Positions 42,423-51,238 of a DNA stretch of 64,000 nucleotides are shown piece after piece. How positions within the stretch are numbered: the first letter of the stretch is position 1; each line of letters begins with the position of its first letter. This DNA is from Planctomycetota bacterium (GTDB lineage Bacteria; Planctomycetota; Phycisphaerae; UBA1845; UTPLA1), in NCBI GenBank assembly GCA_016712275.1, contig JADJRI010000014.1, forward strand, positions 1-64,000, written 5' to 3'. Both the position numbers and the translations under genes were made by a program. Below the pieces are notes generated by a model. The model was not told where the DNA came from and made no database searches. It saw nothing but the letters and a program-made list of their open reading frames with translations.

Positions 42423-43382
42423 TCACCAGCGAAACGGAAAACCCACTCCCGAGAAAAAATCGTCGGCCTCGTCATTGAGTCCGACGCCCACGCGCACGTC
42501 AATCTGAAAATTGTCATTCACCAGATAAGTCACGCCGCCGTTGGCATAGTGGGCGTCGGCCTGACCGCGATCATTCGGATAAAACCCGAAATATTCCACA
42601 TACGTTCCCACCCGATCGGTCCAGGCCCGCGCCAGGGAAATCGACGACGCGGTCTGAAGAAACCGGCCGTTCTCGCTCGTCGCAGCCGCGAAATTGACAT
42701 TGCCCGACAGCGCGAAATCCCGGCCCAGATCGTAAGCCCATAGCAGTTTAACCCCCGGATCGACATCGCCCGACGTCTTGTTGCGAGCGCCCACCGGCAC
42801 CGTCGTATCCACAATCAATCCCAGGTCCGGAACCCACTCCTTCTGATCGAGAAAATGAAACTTGAATCCGACGCTCATGTCCGTCGTTCCATTTTCAAAC
42901 TCGGTCAGCTTCTCCCGGCGCCCATCTTCGTTGCGCTCGCGAAACATGCGGCTCGAATGCGACCACCCCAGCCAGCCAAGTCGAAGTTCGACATCATCGA
43001 CAAGGCCGACGCGCAGCAGCGACTCGGGATACGTATGATCCATGTTTCGCTCCCCGTCCCCGCTGTCATAGGTAAATGTGTAACCCGTTTCAAGCTGAAA
43101 CCGCCCGCGCGGCACAGTGATGGCACTCTCCGTGAAGTCCGGCCGGTCCGTCACGATCGGCTCGGAAAGCGGCGCGGCCTCGAGCCCGAGCAGATTGTGC
43201 GTGATGGCGGGCTCGCCGGCCGGCGTGCCACCGGCGTCCGCGGGCGGCGCCGTTTCTTCCGCTGCCGCCATGTCCTTCCCCGATTGCGGCGAATCCGTCG
43301 CAACCGCCGGCATCGCATCGATACCGCCGATCGCCACCGCCGAAAGAATGCCGATGATCCTGAACAACAACCCGTTCCCCAC
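42423..43382 (-). CDS. outer-membrane transporter-like protein (MetA family)
   Basis: 319 residues from GTG 43382, with GGGAG 8 nt upstream. A signal peptide (ends MPAVATD) and a Pro/Ala-rich linker precede a beta-barrel-like body with the diagnostic TDRPDFTESAITVPRG and QLETGYTFTYDSG region of the Phenol_MetA_deg family (PF13557), and it ends FFSGVGFPFRW, an aromatic terminus typical of outer-membrane barrels. Members are annotated as transporters of aromatic or other small molecules, but roles are poorly tested. A palindrome at 43442-43455 lies before the likely promoter. Confidence 0.75.
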   Translation of the reverse strand: MGNGLLFRIIGILSAVAIGGIDAMPAVATDSPQSGKDMAAAEETAPPADAGGTPAGEPAITHNLLGLEAAPLSEPIVTDRPDFTESAITVPRGRFQLETGYTFTYDSGDGERNMDHTYPESLLRVGLVDDVELRLGWLGWSHSSRMFRERNEDGRREKLTEFENGTTDMSVGFKFHFLDQKEWVPDLGLIVDTTVPVGARNKTSGDVDPGVKLLWAYDLGRDFALSGNVNFAAATSENGRFLQTASSISLARAWTDRVGTYVEYFGFYPNDRGQADAHYANGGVTYLVNDNFQIDVRVGVGLNDEADDFFSGVGFPFRW

Positions 43383-43441
43383 GCGTCACACTCCCGCCAT
43401 GACTAATACCATACTAAGGAATAACTACCGTACTAGTAAAG

Positions 43442-43455
43442 TTAGCACATGCTAA
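43442..43455. promoter_or_regulatory. palindromic operator candidate
   Basis: Inverted repeat TTAGCA-CA-TGCTAA about 60 nt upstream of the GTG of the transporter-like gene, just before a weak -35/-10 pair (TTTACT, 17 nt, TTAGTA). The size suits a dimeric repressor; identity unknown. Confidence 0.35.
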
Positions 43456-43597
43456 TTCATGGCGGCGGTTTGTCAAGCGACCGCCGGCGGCCGCCCCGTC
43501 GCGCCAAATCCGTCATCACTCACGCAAGAAAACGCCGGCTCTTCCAATCCTGCGAAATCGGTTACAATCGCCCCATGCCGAAGCACAGGAGCATCGC

Positions 43598-44370
43598 TTG
43601 ACCACCAAACTCGACATCGCCAAAGGGTGGCTCCCGCGCTACACCGGCATGCCCATCGACGATTTCGGCGATTACGTCCTCCTCACCAATTTCGCCTTCT
43701 ACGTCCAGAAGTTCGGCGAGCAGTTCGGCTGCGAGGTGCATGGCGTCGGCCGGCCCATGCAGGCCGCCACCAACAGCGACGGCGTGTCGATCGTCAATTT
43801 CGGCATCGGCTCGCCCAATGCCGCCATCATCATGGACCTGCTCACCGCCCGCGCGCCCAAGGGCGTCCTCTTCCTTGGCAAGTGCGGCGGCCTCAAGCAC
43901 ACCACCGAGATCGGCCACTTCATTCTTCCCATCGCGGCCATTCGCGGCGAGGGCACCAGCGACGACTACTTCCCGCCCGAAGTGCCGGCCCTGCCGTCAT
44001 TCAAGCTCCACAAATTCGTCTCCGAGCGCATCGTGCAGCGCGGCCTCGACTACCGCACCGGCGTCATCTACACGACCAATCGCCGCGTCTGGGAGCACGA
44101 CGAGGATTTCAAACAGCGCCTCCACGATGTCACCGCCATCGGCATCGACATGGAGACGGCCACCATCTTCATCGTCGGCCACAAAAACGAAATCTCGCGC
44201 GGCGGCTCCTGCTCGTCTCGGACGTGCCCATCACGCCCGATGGCATCAAAACCGAAGAGAGTGACGCACGGGTGACACAAATGTGGAGCGAAATGCACCT
44301 GCAAATCGGTATCGAGGCCATGACCCACCTCGGCCATCAGGGCGAACCGATCAAGCACTTCAAGTACTAA
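43598..44370 (+). CDS. amn: AMP nucleosidase (frameshifted)
   Basis: About 257 codons from TTG 43598 (AGGAG 7 nt upstream). It has the nucleoside phosphorylase fold: VSIVNFGIGSPNAAIIMDLL, LFLGKCGGLKHTTEIGHF, AIRGEGTSDDYFPPEVPALP, and GIDMETATIF. A single-base shift near 44205 separates EISRG from LLLVSDVPITPDG. The short form (C-terminal catalytic domain only) cleaves AMP to adenine and ribose 5-phosphate. Monocistronic; converges with dgt. Confidence 0.85.
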
Positions 44371-44471
44371 ATGATGTGTGCCTCTAGTGTGGGCCTATCA
44401 AAGAATCCGACGGTACGCCGACCCCCGCCATTCCCCCAATCTCTTTCCTGCCTTCCTGGCTTCCTTATTTG

Positions 44472-44508
44472 TTTCGGCGTTTCGACTTTTCGGCGTTTCG
44501 GCGTTTGG
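44472..44508. repeat. TTTCGGCG short direct repeats, copy A
   Basis: TTTCGGCGTTTCG (44472-44484) followed by TTTCGGCGTTTCGGCGTTTGG-like sequence to 44508, next to the end of dgt. The same units recur at 50354-50390. Confidence 0.5.
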
Positions 44509-44510
44509 TC

Positions 44511-45660
44511 TCAGTCAAAATGAAACGGCGCAAAAAGCCGTTGATGTTCCTTCTGACAAAACCGGTCCGTCATCCCCGCGATATAGTCGCAAATCACCCG
44601 ATGCGCTCACTGCTCCGCGATCCGCTCCGAATAACGCTTCGGCATGAGCTGCGGCTCCGCCAGATACGCCTCAAACAGCTCGCGAATCAGCCGCTTCGCC
44701 TTCGAATCCATCCGCACCACCTTGTGATGCCGATACACCGAATCCAGCATAATCGTCGTTAACTCTTCCACCCCGCGCTGCATCTCGTCCGAAAACCCCA
44801 CCACATCCGCCTTCGCGTGCCGCACGTCCGACACCGACCGAATCCCCGCCGCCGCGATCCGCGCCAGCGTCGTCTGCCCGCGCATCCTCGTTGAACCGCG
44901 CCGCCAGCCGGTCGATGATCGGCCGCCGCAGCGCATGAATCGTCTTATCGGGGTGCTGCGATCGAATCGGTTCCGCCGCCTCCCGCCACAACCGGCTCGC
45001 CGAGAGATGCTCCTCTGTCAAAACCCCCTGGCCCAGCCCATCCTCAATGTCATGTAGCGTATACGCCACCATGTCGGCCACATTGGCAATCTGCCCCTCG
45101 ATCGGACACCGCGGCCCAACCTCAAAGAGCGCCGCATTCGGATCGTCCTTCTTCTTGGAAGCAGTGGGGTGGTCATACTTCGTCTGGTGCTTGATCAGCG
45201 ACTCGCGTACCTCGAACGAAAGGTTCAGCCCCCTAAACGCCGGATACGGGTGTTCCAGATAATCCACCACCCGCAGCGATTGCACATTGTGCTCGAAGCC
45301 GCCGTGCCCCTTCATCAGTTGGGCAAGCTGCTTTTCCCCGGCATGCCCGAAAGGGGAGTGGCCCAGGTCATGTGCCAACGCCACGGCACCCGCCAGCCGG
45401 TCGTTCACCCCCACCAGCCGCGCCAGCCGCTCGGCCTGCGCCATCACCTCCAGCGTGTGCGACATCCGCGTGCGGAAGTGATCGGTCGTCCCGGTAATGA
45501 ACACCTGCGTCTTATACATCAGCCGCCGAAACGCCATGCAACTGATGATCCGATGCCGGTCCAAATCAAACGGCCGCTCATCACCCACCTCCGCGCGCGT
45601 CCACACCCGCCCGCGCGAGGCGTTGTCATGAACGGCAAACTCGGCGGATGATGTGGACAT
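44511..45660 (-). CDS. dgt: dGTP triphosphohydrolase-like protein (frameshifted)
   Basis: About 383 codons. HD-domain motifs HTLEVMAQAE and ALAHDLGHSPFGHAGE, plus SFEVRESLIKHQ and VADMVAYTLHDIED, match dGTPase family proteins that hydrolyse dGTP to deoxyguanosine and triphosphate. Shifts near 44890 and 44598 break the frame; after the second the true end reads VICDYIAGMTDRF...FAPFHFD with TGA at 44511-44513. The last frame is short, so the usual gene models would miss it. ATG 45660 (MSTSSAEF). Confidence 0.85.
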
Positions 45661-45710
45661 GGTGAGGCGGACAGTATCGAAAAAGCAGTAATTCAAGAAC
45701 TGATCGTGTG

Positions 45711-46298
45711 TTATTCCTTTCTTGCACGTACATTACGCGGAATCTCTTGCCGGTTAGCTGCAACTCCGCCGCATTCGGGGCAACGGTGAGGGGTGGCATG
45801 AATATCATAACCGCAGAATTGACAAAGTCCCAAGCAGTCGCACTTTTCAATATGTTCCCGGTTGAGTTTCCGTCGCCAGCATCGGTAGCATGATCGAATG
45901 GGAAGAAACCCCGTGACCACGGCAAGAAGCCAATAAGGCACAATTACTAAGATCAGAGGTTGGAGGCCATCATCACGAAGTGACCCGAATATCAAATTTG
46001 GAAAGTGGGGACTCGCCTTCCAAAGCACACACATTGCTTCATCGCCTCTTCTGTCCCAACCATCGAAACTATCCTGATCGTGCCTAAAGGCATAGGGGCC
46101 CGCCCATCCAACAATTCGTGCGATGTGTAATGCACCATCGTCTGAATAGACTTGGAATTCACGTTTTGAAGACGCCCATGACCATCGGTCTATGATCACA
46201 TAACTATTTAGCCAAAACAAAAGTGTGAGACAAACTGGAATCGTCAAGACCAATGTAACCAATTTGTGAGATTTCTGGGGATTGTAATTATGCACCAT
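45711..46298 (-). CDS. membrane protein with C-terminal zinc ribbon
   Basis: 195 residues. Two hydrophobic segments (near residues 12-32 and 115-135) flank a soluble loop; the C-terminus carries CQFCGYDIHATPHRCPECGG, two CxxC pairs of a zinc ribbon. This two-helix plus CGYD...CPECG layout is common in planctomycete genomes and has no known function. Its ATG lies 12 nt after the stop of the IS-disrupted RHS-type gene, so before the insertion it was probably in the same operon. Confidence 0.65.
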   Translation of the reverse strand: MVHNYNPQKSHKLVTLVLTIPVCLTLLFWLNSYVIIDRWSWASSKREFQVYSDDGALHIARIVGWAGPYAFRHDQDSFDGWDRRGDEAMCVLWKASPHFPNLIFGSLRDDGLQPLILVIVPYWLLAVVTGFLPIRSCYRCWRRKLNREHIEKCDCLGLCQFCGYDIHATPHRCPECGGVAANRQEIPRNVRARKE

Positions 46299-46310
46299 TT
46301 CGTCATACGG

Positions 46311-46502
46311 CTAAGGCACTGGATCGCCACCGCTATGGTGAGTTTCCTTCGTCTTCTCGCCACATGGCTGACAAGTTGAACGATCGGTCACGCCAATTTG
46401 TTTTATTGAGACTTTCTTCCTTTCAGGTGTACTTCCGGCCATACCAACCTCAATTTCCGTTGTAATGTACCGAGATTCTCCACCCAGCCATTCTAAGTTG
46501 TA
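46311..46502 (-). pseudogene. 3' remnant of the RHS-type gene
   Basis: Open frame of about 63 codons with no start of its own: begins YNLEWLGGESRYITT and contains STCQPCGEKTKE, ending DPVP with TAG at 46311-46313. If the IS (46503-47600) and one TA copy are removed, the AGT TA of the upstream ORF joins C AAC here to give an unbroken Ser-Tyr-Asn reading frame. It is therefore the separated C-terminus of the gene at 47600-48412. Confidence 0.75.
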
Positions 46503-47600
46503 ACGCAGAATGATTCATGCAGCATTGTTCCGGACATGGTCATGATCGAACATGAATCCCATTTTGTTTCGGTGTCCATTGATTCGGCCGACGCCTTGCC
46601 GGAATGCGCCAGGTCTTCACGGTTTTGGGGACGTTTGCCAACACGGTGCGTTTCAGGTGACCCCAGAGCCGTTCGATCGGTTCAGGCTGGGACAATACGT
46701 CGGGAGCCAGATCGTCAGTCGATCGGTTTGTGTCTCAAAGGCTCTGACGGCGGGGTGATAGCGGGCGTTGTCCAAACCAGATGGATTTTTCGGTTGCCGT
46801 GGCCTTGAGCAACGCGGTCAGAAACGCGATGAAATTCCAGCCGCTCTTGGTGTCCGCGATGAGCGTGGTGATTTTGGCAGTGGCATAGTCCACCCGCCGA
46901 CACCACCTTTTTTCGTTCTTGCCCGGCGGGTATTTCCGGGCTGCTTGCCGACGGCGCCCATGCGTCGCGCCAGGTGCCGATGGATTTCGACTTCATCCTG
47001 ATAGATCAGCGCCTCGGCGGCATCATTCTTCAGGGCGTTTTTTTAGACCGATCAGCTTGCGGCGGGCCTTTTCGTAGGCGGCCTCGTCGCGTTTGCCTTT
47101 GAGGGTGTGCTTGGGACATGAAACGAGTAATTCACCTGATGCAGCAATCGACGCATCTGATCGTCGCTGAAATGGATGCCGGTTTCCCCAGCGTGGGCGC
47201 CAACCGGGTGGCCGACCAGAAAAGCCGTAGCCCAATTTCATGGGATTGGTGTCGACAACCCGCTTCATCTTCTTGAGATAGGCAGGCGTGGCGGCTCCGG
47301 CGTCCGCGGCTTGGTCGGATGCAGGCGATACCGCCCATGCGATACAGGCGTCGAATGCGAGCAACCGTGGCGGTCGCGCAGCCCAAACGACCGGCATCAA
47401 GCAATTGTGTCCCGCGAATCCGACATCAACAGAATCAGACAATTGCGAAAGACATCCCGGACGGCGTGCGGAACCGAAGACCGTCAACGCCTCCCGCTCC
47501 GCGAGAGACAACCGATTCCATATCCCCGACCTCCTGACGGCTCCGCCGTCATTAGAAAGGTCGACCGAAATGGGAAAACTATATGAATCATTCTGCGTCT
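46503..47600 (-). mobile_element. IS630-family insertion sequence
   Basis: 1,098 bp with perfect 16-bp terminal inverted repeats (46503-46518 ACGCAGAATGATTCAT and 47583-47598), flanked by TA on both sides (46501-46502 and 47601-47602), as expected for TA-targeting IS630 elements. The right end has two extra bases (CT) before the TA. It encodes a transposase on minus and interrupts the RHS-type gene. Confidence 0.9.
46540..47522 (-). pseudogene. IS630 transposase, multiply frameshifted
   Basis: Pieces across three frames reconstruct an IS630 DDE transposase: an N-terminal HTH part (RLSLAEREALTVF, ATATVARIRRLYRMGG), then CPKHTLKGKRDEAAYEKARRKL, YQDEVEIH (first Asp), LDNARYHPAVRAFETQTDR (second Asp) and WLPTYCPSLNPIERLWGHLK (Glu). 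At least five shifts occur. ATG 47522 has GGAGG 8 nt upstream. Some shifts may be sequencing errors, like those in host genes, so it cannot be called dead with certainty. The last frame stops at 46540. Confidence 0.75.
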
Positions 47601-48412
47601 TAACTTAGACTTAGGTTCTGATTCCTTGCGGATTCGAGCAGCTTTTTGCAAAAATCACTTCCAGCTCCAAAGTCGGAGTAAGGCCCATATGAATCGAAGC
47701 CAACTTTGTAAATAGGTGCGTCAAAGGGATCGTCGTTCCCATACTTTACAATTTTCTCTCGCACGTAATTGGTAACTTCATCCAAATCTTGCTTCGCATA
47801 ATTTGCCATCATTCCAAACATTAGATTGCCAAGTACAGAGGAGTGAATACACTTTCCGCATAAGGTAACAGTGTTTCCACAAGTCTTGTCGGCTCCTCCT
47901 TTCGGCGGCTGTCCGCACTTTGTACTTTGGTTGAATCGATATTGATGATTTCCGCTGGGGGCAGGTGGCCCGACTGCACCTCCAACTCCAACAAAAGTAC
48001 TTGGTTCCCATGTCTTGTAGTAATGGTTGTGGTAAGACCACCACGAATATTGAAAATAACCGATTCCCACGCCAGCCTGTTTTTCGTATTGCGCTTTATA
48101 AGCGTCCCAACCTTTTCTTTGGGACACCATCTCATCCTTAAACCAATCCGTAATGTCGGCCCCGCAGGTGCCTTGGCACTGGCGCTTAAAGCCAGGATTC
48201 GGCGCAACGTAAATATCAAGCCCAATTGGATCAACCAGATCAGTCGGTCGATTCGCTACAGATGCCTGTAAGTTGAAACCGCCGCGCTCTCCGATCGGAT
48301 CCCGGCTAATAAACCGCCCCAATCTTGGGCTATAGTGTGCATGCGCAGCAGTCGATACGATGATGGAAGTCAAGCCAATAACGAGTAACGTGACCCTTTG
48401 CCTCAGATTCAT
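47600..48412 (-). CDS. secreted RHS-tip protein, toxin-44-like domain (IS-truncated)
   Basis: 270 residues as it stands. A signal peptide (MNLRQRVTLLVIGLTSIIV, then AAHAHY) is followed directly by the C-terminal tip of an RHS core (YSPRLGRFISRDPIG...VDPIGL, residues about 27-65) with none of the usual YD repeats. The rest is Cys- and aromatic-rich and contains VLGNLMFGMMANYA and NDDPFDAPIYKVGFDSY, like polymorphic toxin type 44 (Ntox44) domains (family recognition from memory, moderate). The ATG overlaps the upstream stop as ATGA. The TAA stop uses the IS target TA, so about 63 C-terminal residues are cut off. Toxin activity is inference. Confidence 0.7.
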   Translation of the reverse strand: MNLRQRVTLLVIGLTSIIVSTAAHAHYSPRLGRFISRDPIGERGGFNLQASVANRPTDLVDPIGLDIYVAPNPGFKRQCQGTCGADITDWFKDEMVSQRKGWDAYKAQYEKQAGVGIGYFQYSWWSYHNHYYKTWEPSTFVGVGGAVGPPAPSGNHQYRFNQSTKCGQPPKGGADKTCGNTVTLCGKCIHSSVLGNLMFGMMANYAKQDLDEVTNYVREKIVKYGNDDPFDAPIYKVGFDSYGPYSDFGAGSDFCKKLLESARNQNLSLS

Positions 48413-49479
48413 GACTTGTTTCCTTTTCTTGAATTCCGGGTTACCTGGGTTTGTTGTCCCGGCATTGGTTTCCGTTCCATCGCAGTAGAAACAGCAACTT
48501 TAGGCCCGATTGCGTTCGGCATCAGACGGTGTGACTCCGCAAAACAAGCGACGGCCGCCGCAAATTCTTCGCGGGCATGGTGGCAACATCCCCTGTTTAG
48601 CATGAACATAGAAAGCTCTTCGGACGGTGTCAGGCCGCGAAGGAATTCGCCGGTCGCCATTTCTTCGTCGCTGATCGGTTCGGGCCATGTGCCATAGTAA
48701 TCATCCGGCGGGAAATCAATGCCGCCGTTGGCCGCGCCCTCGATGTTGAGCTTTTCCGTTGTTCCTTCCCAGCGGCAATATACATGCTGTTTGGCGAGGG
48801 CAAGCTTCATCGGATAGCCCAGGCGGCGGCCGATGGCGACGTAAAGCACCGGCATGGAAGCACAGGTGCCGCCGTTGGCATCGTCGATCATGCCGAGGAT
48901 GAACATGTCTTTCGGATTGGAGAAATCCACATTGCGGACGCGCTCCATGTTGTAATGAACGCCGCAATCCTCCTGAAGCGTTTGAACGATGAACTCGGCG
49001 CGAAGCCGTGCTTCGGAGTGGTTGTAATGATCGGCAAACTTTGGGTCGGTAACACGATAGAGGTGCCGTTCGGTTTCGACTTTGACCTTGGCCGCCCACT
49101 CGTCGAGCCTCTTCAACGCGGCCGGGATGTCCAATGATTCGGCACCGGGAATGCCTTTCGCGCAGAGGAGGTTCATCAAAGCGATGTCAGCCGACGCGAG
49201 TTGTTGCGGTGTGAGTTCTAACAAGTCGTGGAAGGACTTGAGTTGAGAGTTTCCCGACGGTTCTGGGACTATTGACGCAACTGATTGGGCCTGAGTTTTG
49301 GCGGGGAGCAGTTGGGGGCGGGCAGCGAAATAGAACACCGCAGATGCAATGGCAGCGCCGCCTACAAATGCTAAAGCCATTGGTGCGCGCCGGTGACCGG
49401 TGCCGGCACCTTGCGCGCGCTGCGGCGCAGGGTTTGTCACATTGGACGCCATTTTGGATTTCCGACCCTGACGAGACAT
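48409..49479 (-). CDS. membrane-anchored transglutaminase-like protein
   Basis: About 356 residues. One membrane helix (MALAFVGGAAIASAVFYFAA, about residues 30-50) puts the rest outside. The domain has GGTCASMPVLYVAIGRRLGYP with the probable catalytic Cys and a KQHVYCRWEG His, as in transglutaminase / SirB1-type domains, followed by LLNRGCCHHA and TPR-like EEFAAAVACFAESHRLMP. ATG 49479 or 49452 could be the start. It is translationally coupled to the RHS-tip gene (4-nt overlap), so the two products likely work together, for example in cross-linking or processing on the surface (inference). Confidence 0.7.
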   Translation of the reverse strand: MSRQGRKSKMASNVTNPAPQRAQGAGTGHRRAPMALAFVGGAAIASAVFYFAARPQLLPAKTQAQSVASIVPEPSGNSQLKSFHDLLELTPQQLASADIALMNLLCAKGIPGAESLDIPAALKRLDEWAAKVKVETERHLYRVTDPKFADHYNHSEARLRAEFIVQTLQEDCGVHYNMERVRNVDFSNPKDMFILGMIDDANGGTCASMPVLYVAIGRRLGYPMKLALAKQHVYCRWEGTTEKLNIEGAANGGIDFPPDDYYGTWPEPISDEEMATGEFLRGLTPSEELSMFMLNRGCCHHAREEFAAAVACFAESHRLMPNAIGPKVAVSTAMERKPMPGQQTQVTRNSRKGNKS

Positions 49480-49808
49480 ACCGGTATTCTGGCGTCCCAG
49501 CGGTGTGCTTGCAAGAAAAATCGCACAGTATTCTGGAGGGAATGCAACTTGAGTAGAGCGGATAGTTTCGCAGGGTTGGTCGGCCTTTTGATCCACCACT
49601 TCGCGGAGAAAACCCCGCGAATACCGAGCCGCATCGCTTGTGACGGTACGCAGATCATCTCCTCATCATCACAAACATGCGGCGGCTCATGTCTTTGTCA
49701 CCCGCAACGTGAATCCCAGCCTCATTCGCCCCTCTCAATTTGAGGCTCCTAAAAACGAATACACCCTCCGCTGCCAAGCCTTCAAACGGGTAGAAATGAA
49801 TGATGAAA
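49480..49808. other. intergenic upstream of transglutaminase-like gene
   Basis: No gene called. A minus-strand frame here (FIIHFYPFEGLAAEGVFVF, then VAGDKDMSRRM) looks somewhat protein-like but has no start of its own and overlaps the small gene upstream. Confidence 0.4.
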
Positions 49809-49991
49809 TCAACCAGCCCGCATTCGCTTTTTCGCAGAACGGGCCGTTGTCTTTCGTTTACGCGGTTTTGAACGAGCCAAACGAGCGCGATCGAGAGCCT
49901 GGCAGTATTCGAAATACCCCTCGATGCCCCCGTGCCGATTGATGAGCGCTTCCCGCACTTTCCTGGCTGCTTTGATGATATCCTGCACCAT
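49809..49991 (-). CDS. small basic hypothetical protein
   Basis: 60 residues starting MVQDIIKAARKVREAL with an HGGIEGYFEYCQALDRAR middle and a very basic C-terminus (KPRKRKTTARSAKKRMR). The Shine-Dalgarno sequence GGAGG lies 4 nt before ATG 49991, close but convincing. It resembles short proteins of the I.K..R.IREA..ARF type found widely in cyanobacteria and planctomycetes, sometimes as the first gene of toxin-antitoxin-like pairs; no partner is seen downstream. Role unknown. Confidence 0.6.
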   Translation of the reverse strand: MVQDIIKAARKVREALINRHGGIEGYFEYCQALDRARLARSKPRKRKTTARSAKKRMRAG

Positions 49992-50420
49992 GTCACCTCC
50001 GTCGGACGCTTTGTCTAAACCGCACTTGCGGTATCGTCTCTCTATTTCATCGAACGATCAACACAATTCACCAAAAATCCCCCGATTTCCCTAACCCCAT
50101 ACATTCCCCAAACTTAACAACCTTCCGCCCCCCAAAAAGCCGCTTCCTACAGAGCGCGAGCAAGCCTTATAGACAAAGGAACGCGCGCCCATGCCCCCAA
50201 ACCCTCACTCGCCCCCTTGCCCCCTCGGTCCGTCAGCCCCATGGCATCGTTTTGACTTTTTGACTTTTTGGCATTTTGACGTTTCCTCCAACTCTACATT
50301 CTCCATTCTCAATTCTACATTTGCTCCGCGCCTTTGCTCCGGGCTCATTCTGCTTTCGGCGTTTCGGCGTTTGCGGATTTCGGCGTTTCGAATGCCCCTT
50401 TTCACCCCAGGAGTTTTTTT
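49992..50420. other. intergenic with low-complexity and repeats
   Basis: No gene seen. Pyrimidine-rich and low complexity; contains CTTTTTGACTTTTTG and CTCCATTCTCAATTCTACATT-like short repeats and the TTTCGGCG repeat block at 50354-50390. It leads into the phage-like gene. Confidence 0.45.
50354..50390. repeat. TTTCGGCG short direct repeats, copy B
   Basis: TTTCGGCGTTTCGGCGTTTGCGG (50354-50376) and TTTCGGCGTTTCG (50378-50390), the same units as at 44472-44508, 5.9 kb away. Confidence 0.5.
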
Positions 50421-51238
50421 ATGAAAACCACAGCTCCCCAAAACACCAAGACCCTAACCCTCGACGAACAAACACCTTGCGGCGATTTGCCGCCCGCGCC
50501 CGCCGATGAAAACGGCGATGAAAACGAGTCCCGTTTTCACTCTCGGCCCGTCAATCCGCTCTCCCCGAAGTCCACGATCCCCGCCAAGGTGCCGCCCGAA
50601 ACCCTCGCCGCCATCCACGACGCCCTCATCAGTTCCGAGCGGGCCCCTACGCGACCATCTACGAAAACTTCGCCCTCCGCGAAAAGGGAATCGGCTTCAC
50701 CGCCTTCTACAACTACGCCCGGCCCATTCGCCTGCTCGAAGCCTGCCAGACACAGGCCGGCCTCAGCCGCACCCTCGCCCCCGACGCCCTCACCATGCTC
50801 CCCGAGCTCATCGCCACCCGACTCCTCGCCGCCCTCGTCGATGATGCCGTCCCGCCGCGCCAAATCCAATACCTCGTCGATGCCTACCGCATGGCATCCA
50901 ACCTCCACCTCGCCCATCGCCGCCTCGATGCCCAGGTCACCGAAATCCGCCGCAAAGCCAAACTCCGCGAACTCGACGACCTCACCCGCACCTTCAAGGA
51001 ATACAAAACGCCACCCGCGCCGAACGCAAACAACCAAACCCGAAACCCGCGGATGTGGAAAATGAGTGAGGTTGCCTGCAAAGAGTTGATTGTGCGAGAA
51101 CCCATGACATCGACGTTCGACGTCTGGGGCAAGCGGTTTCGCGCGCGACCAGTATGTCTTATATTGTTTCGCGAGACTCTACTGCGGGGCTTGGAAAGGA
51201 CTAGGTATGGGGGCATGGGGAACTGCCATTTTCTCTGA
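50421..51238 (+). CDS. hypothetical protein, phage DUF3486-like (frameshifted)
   Basis: About 272 codons. ATG 50421 follows CAGGAG at 7-8 nt. The first part (MKTTAPQNTKTLTLDE, then GDLPPAPADENGDENE) is polar and disordered; a shift near 50645 (GGGCCCC) joins SSERGPYATIYENF and GIGFTAFYNYARPIRLLEAC. The later region (MLPELIATRLLAALVDDAV, QIQYLVDAYRMASNLHLAHRRL, RELDDLTRTFKEY) is helical. The pattern resembles DUF3486 / Mu Gp27-like proteins; the match is weak. The reading frame runs 32 nt into the next gene, so the true stop may be lost to another indel. Confidence 0.45.

Noticed and set aside
46311..46502. Treating the downstream 63-codon frame as a separate gene
   Set aside because: It has no start codon or ribosome site and joins exactly with the upstream ORF when the IS is removed.
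49655..49996. 113-codon minus ORF overlapping the 60-residue gene
   Set aside because: The 60-residue gene has the ribosome site; the longer frame has none and its end is not clearly protein-like.
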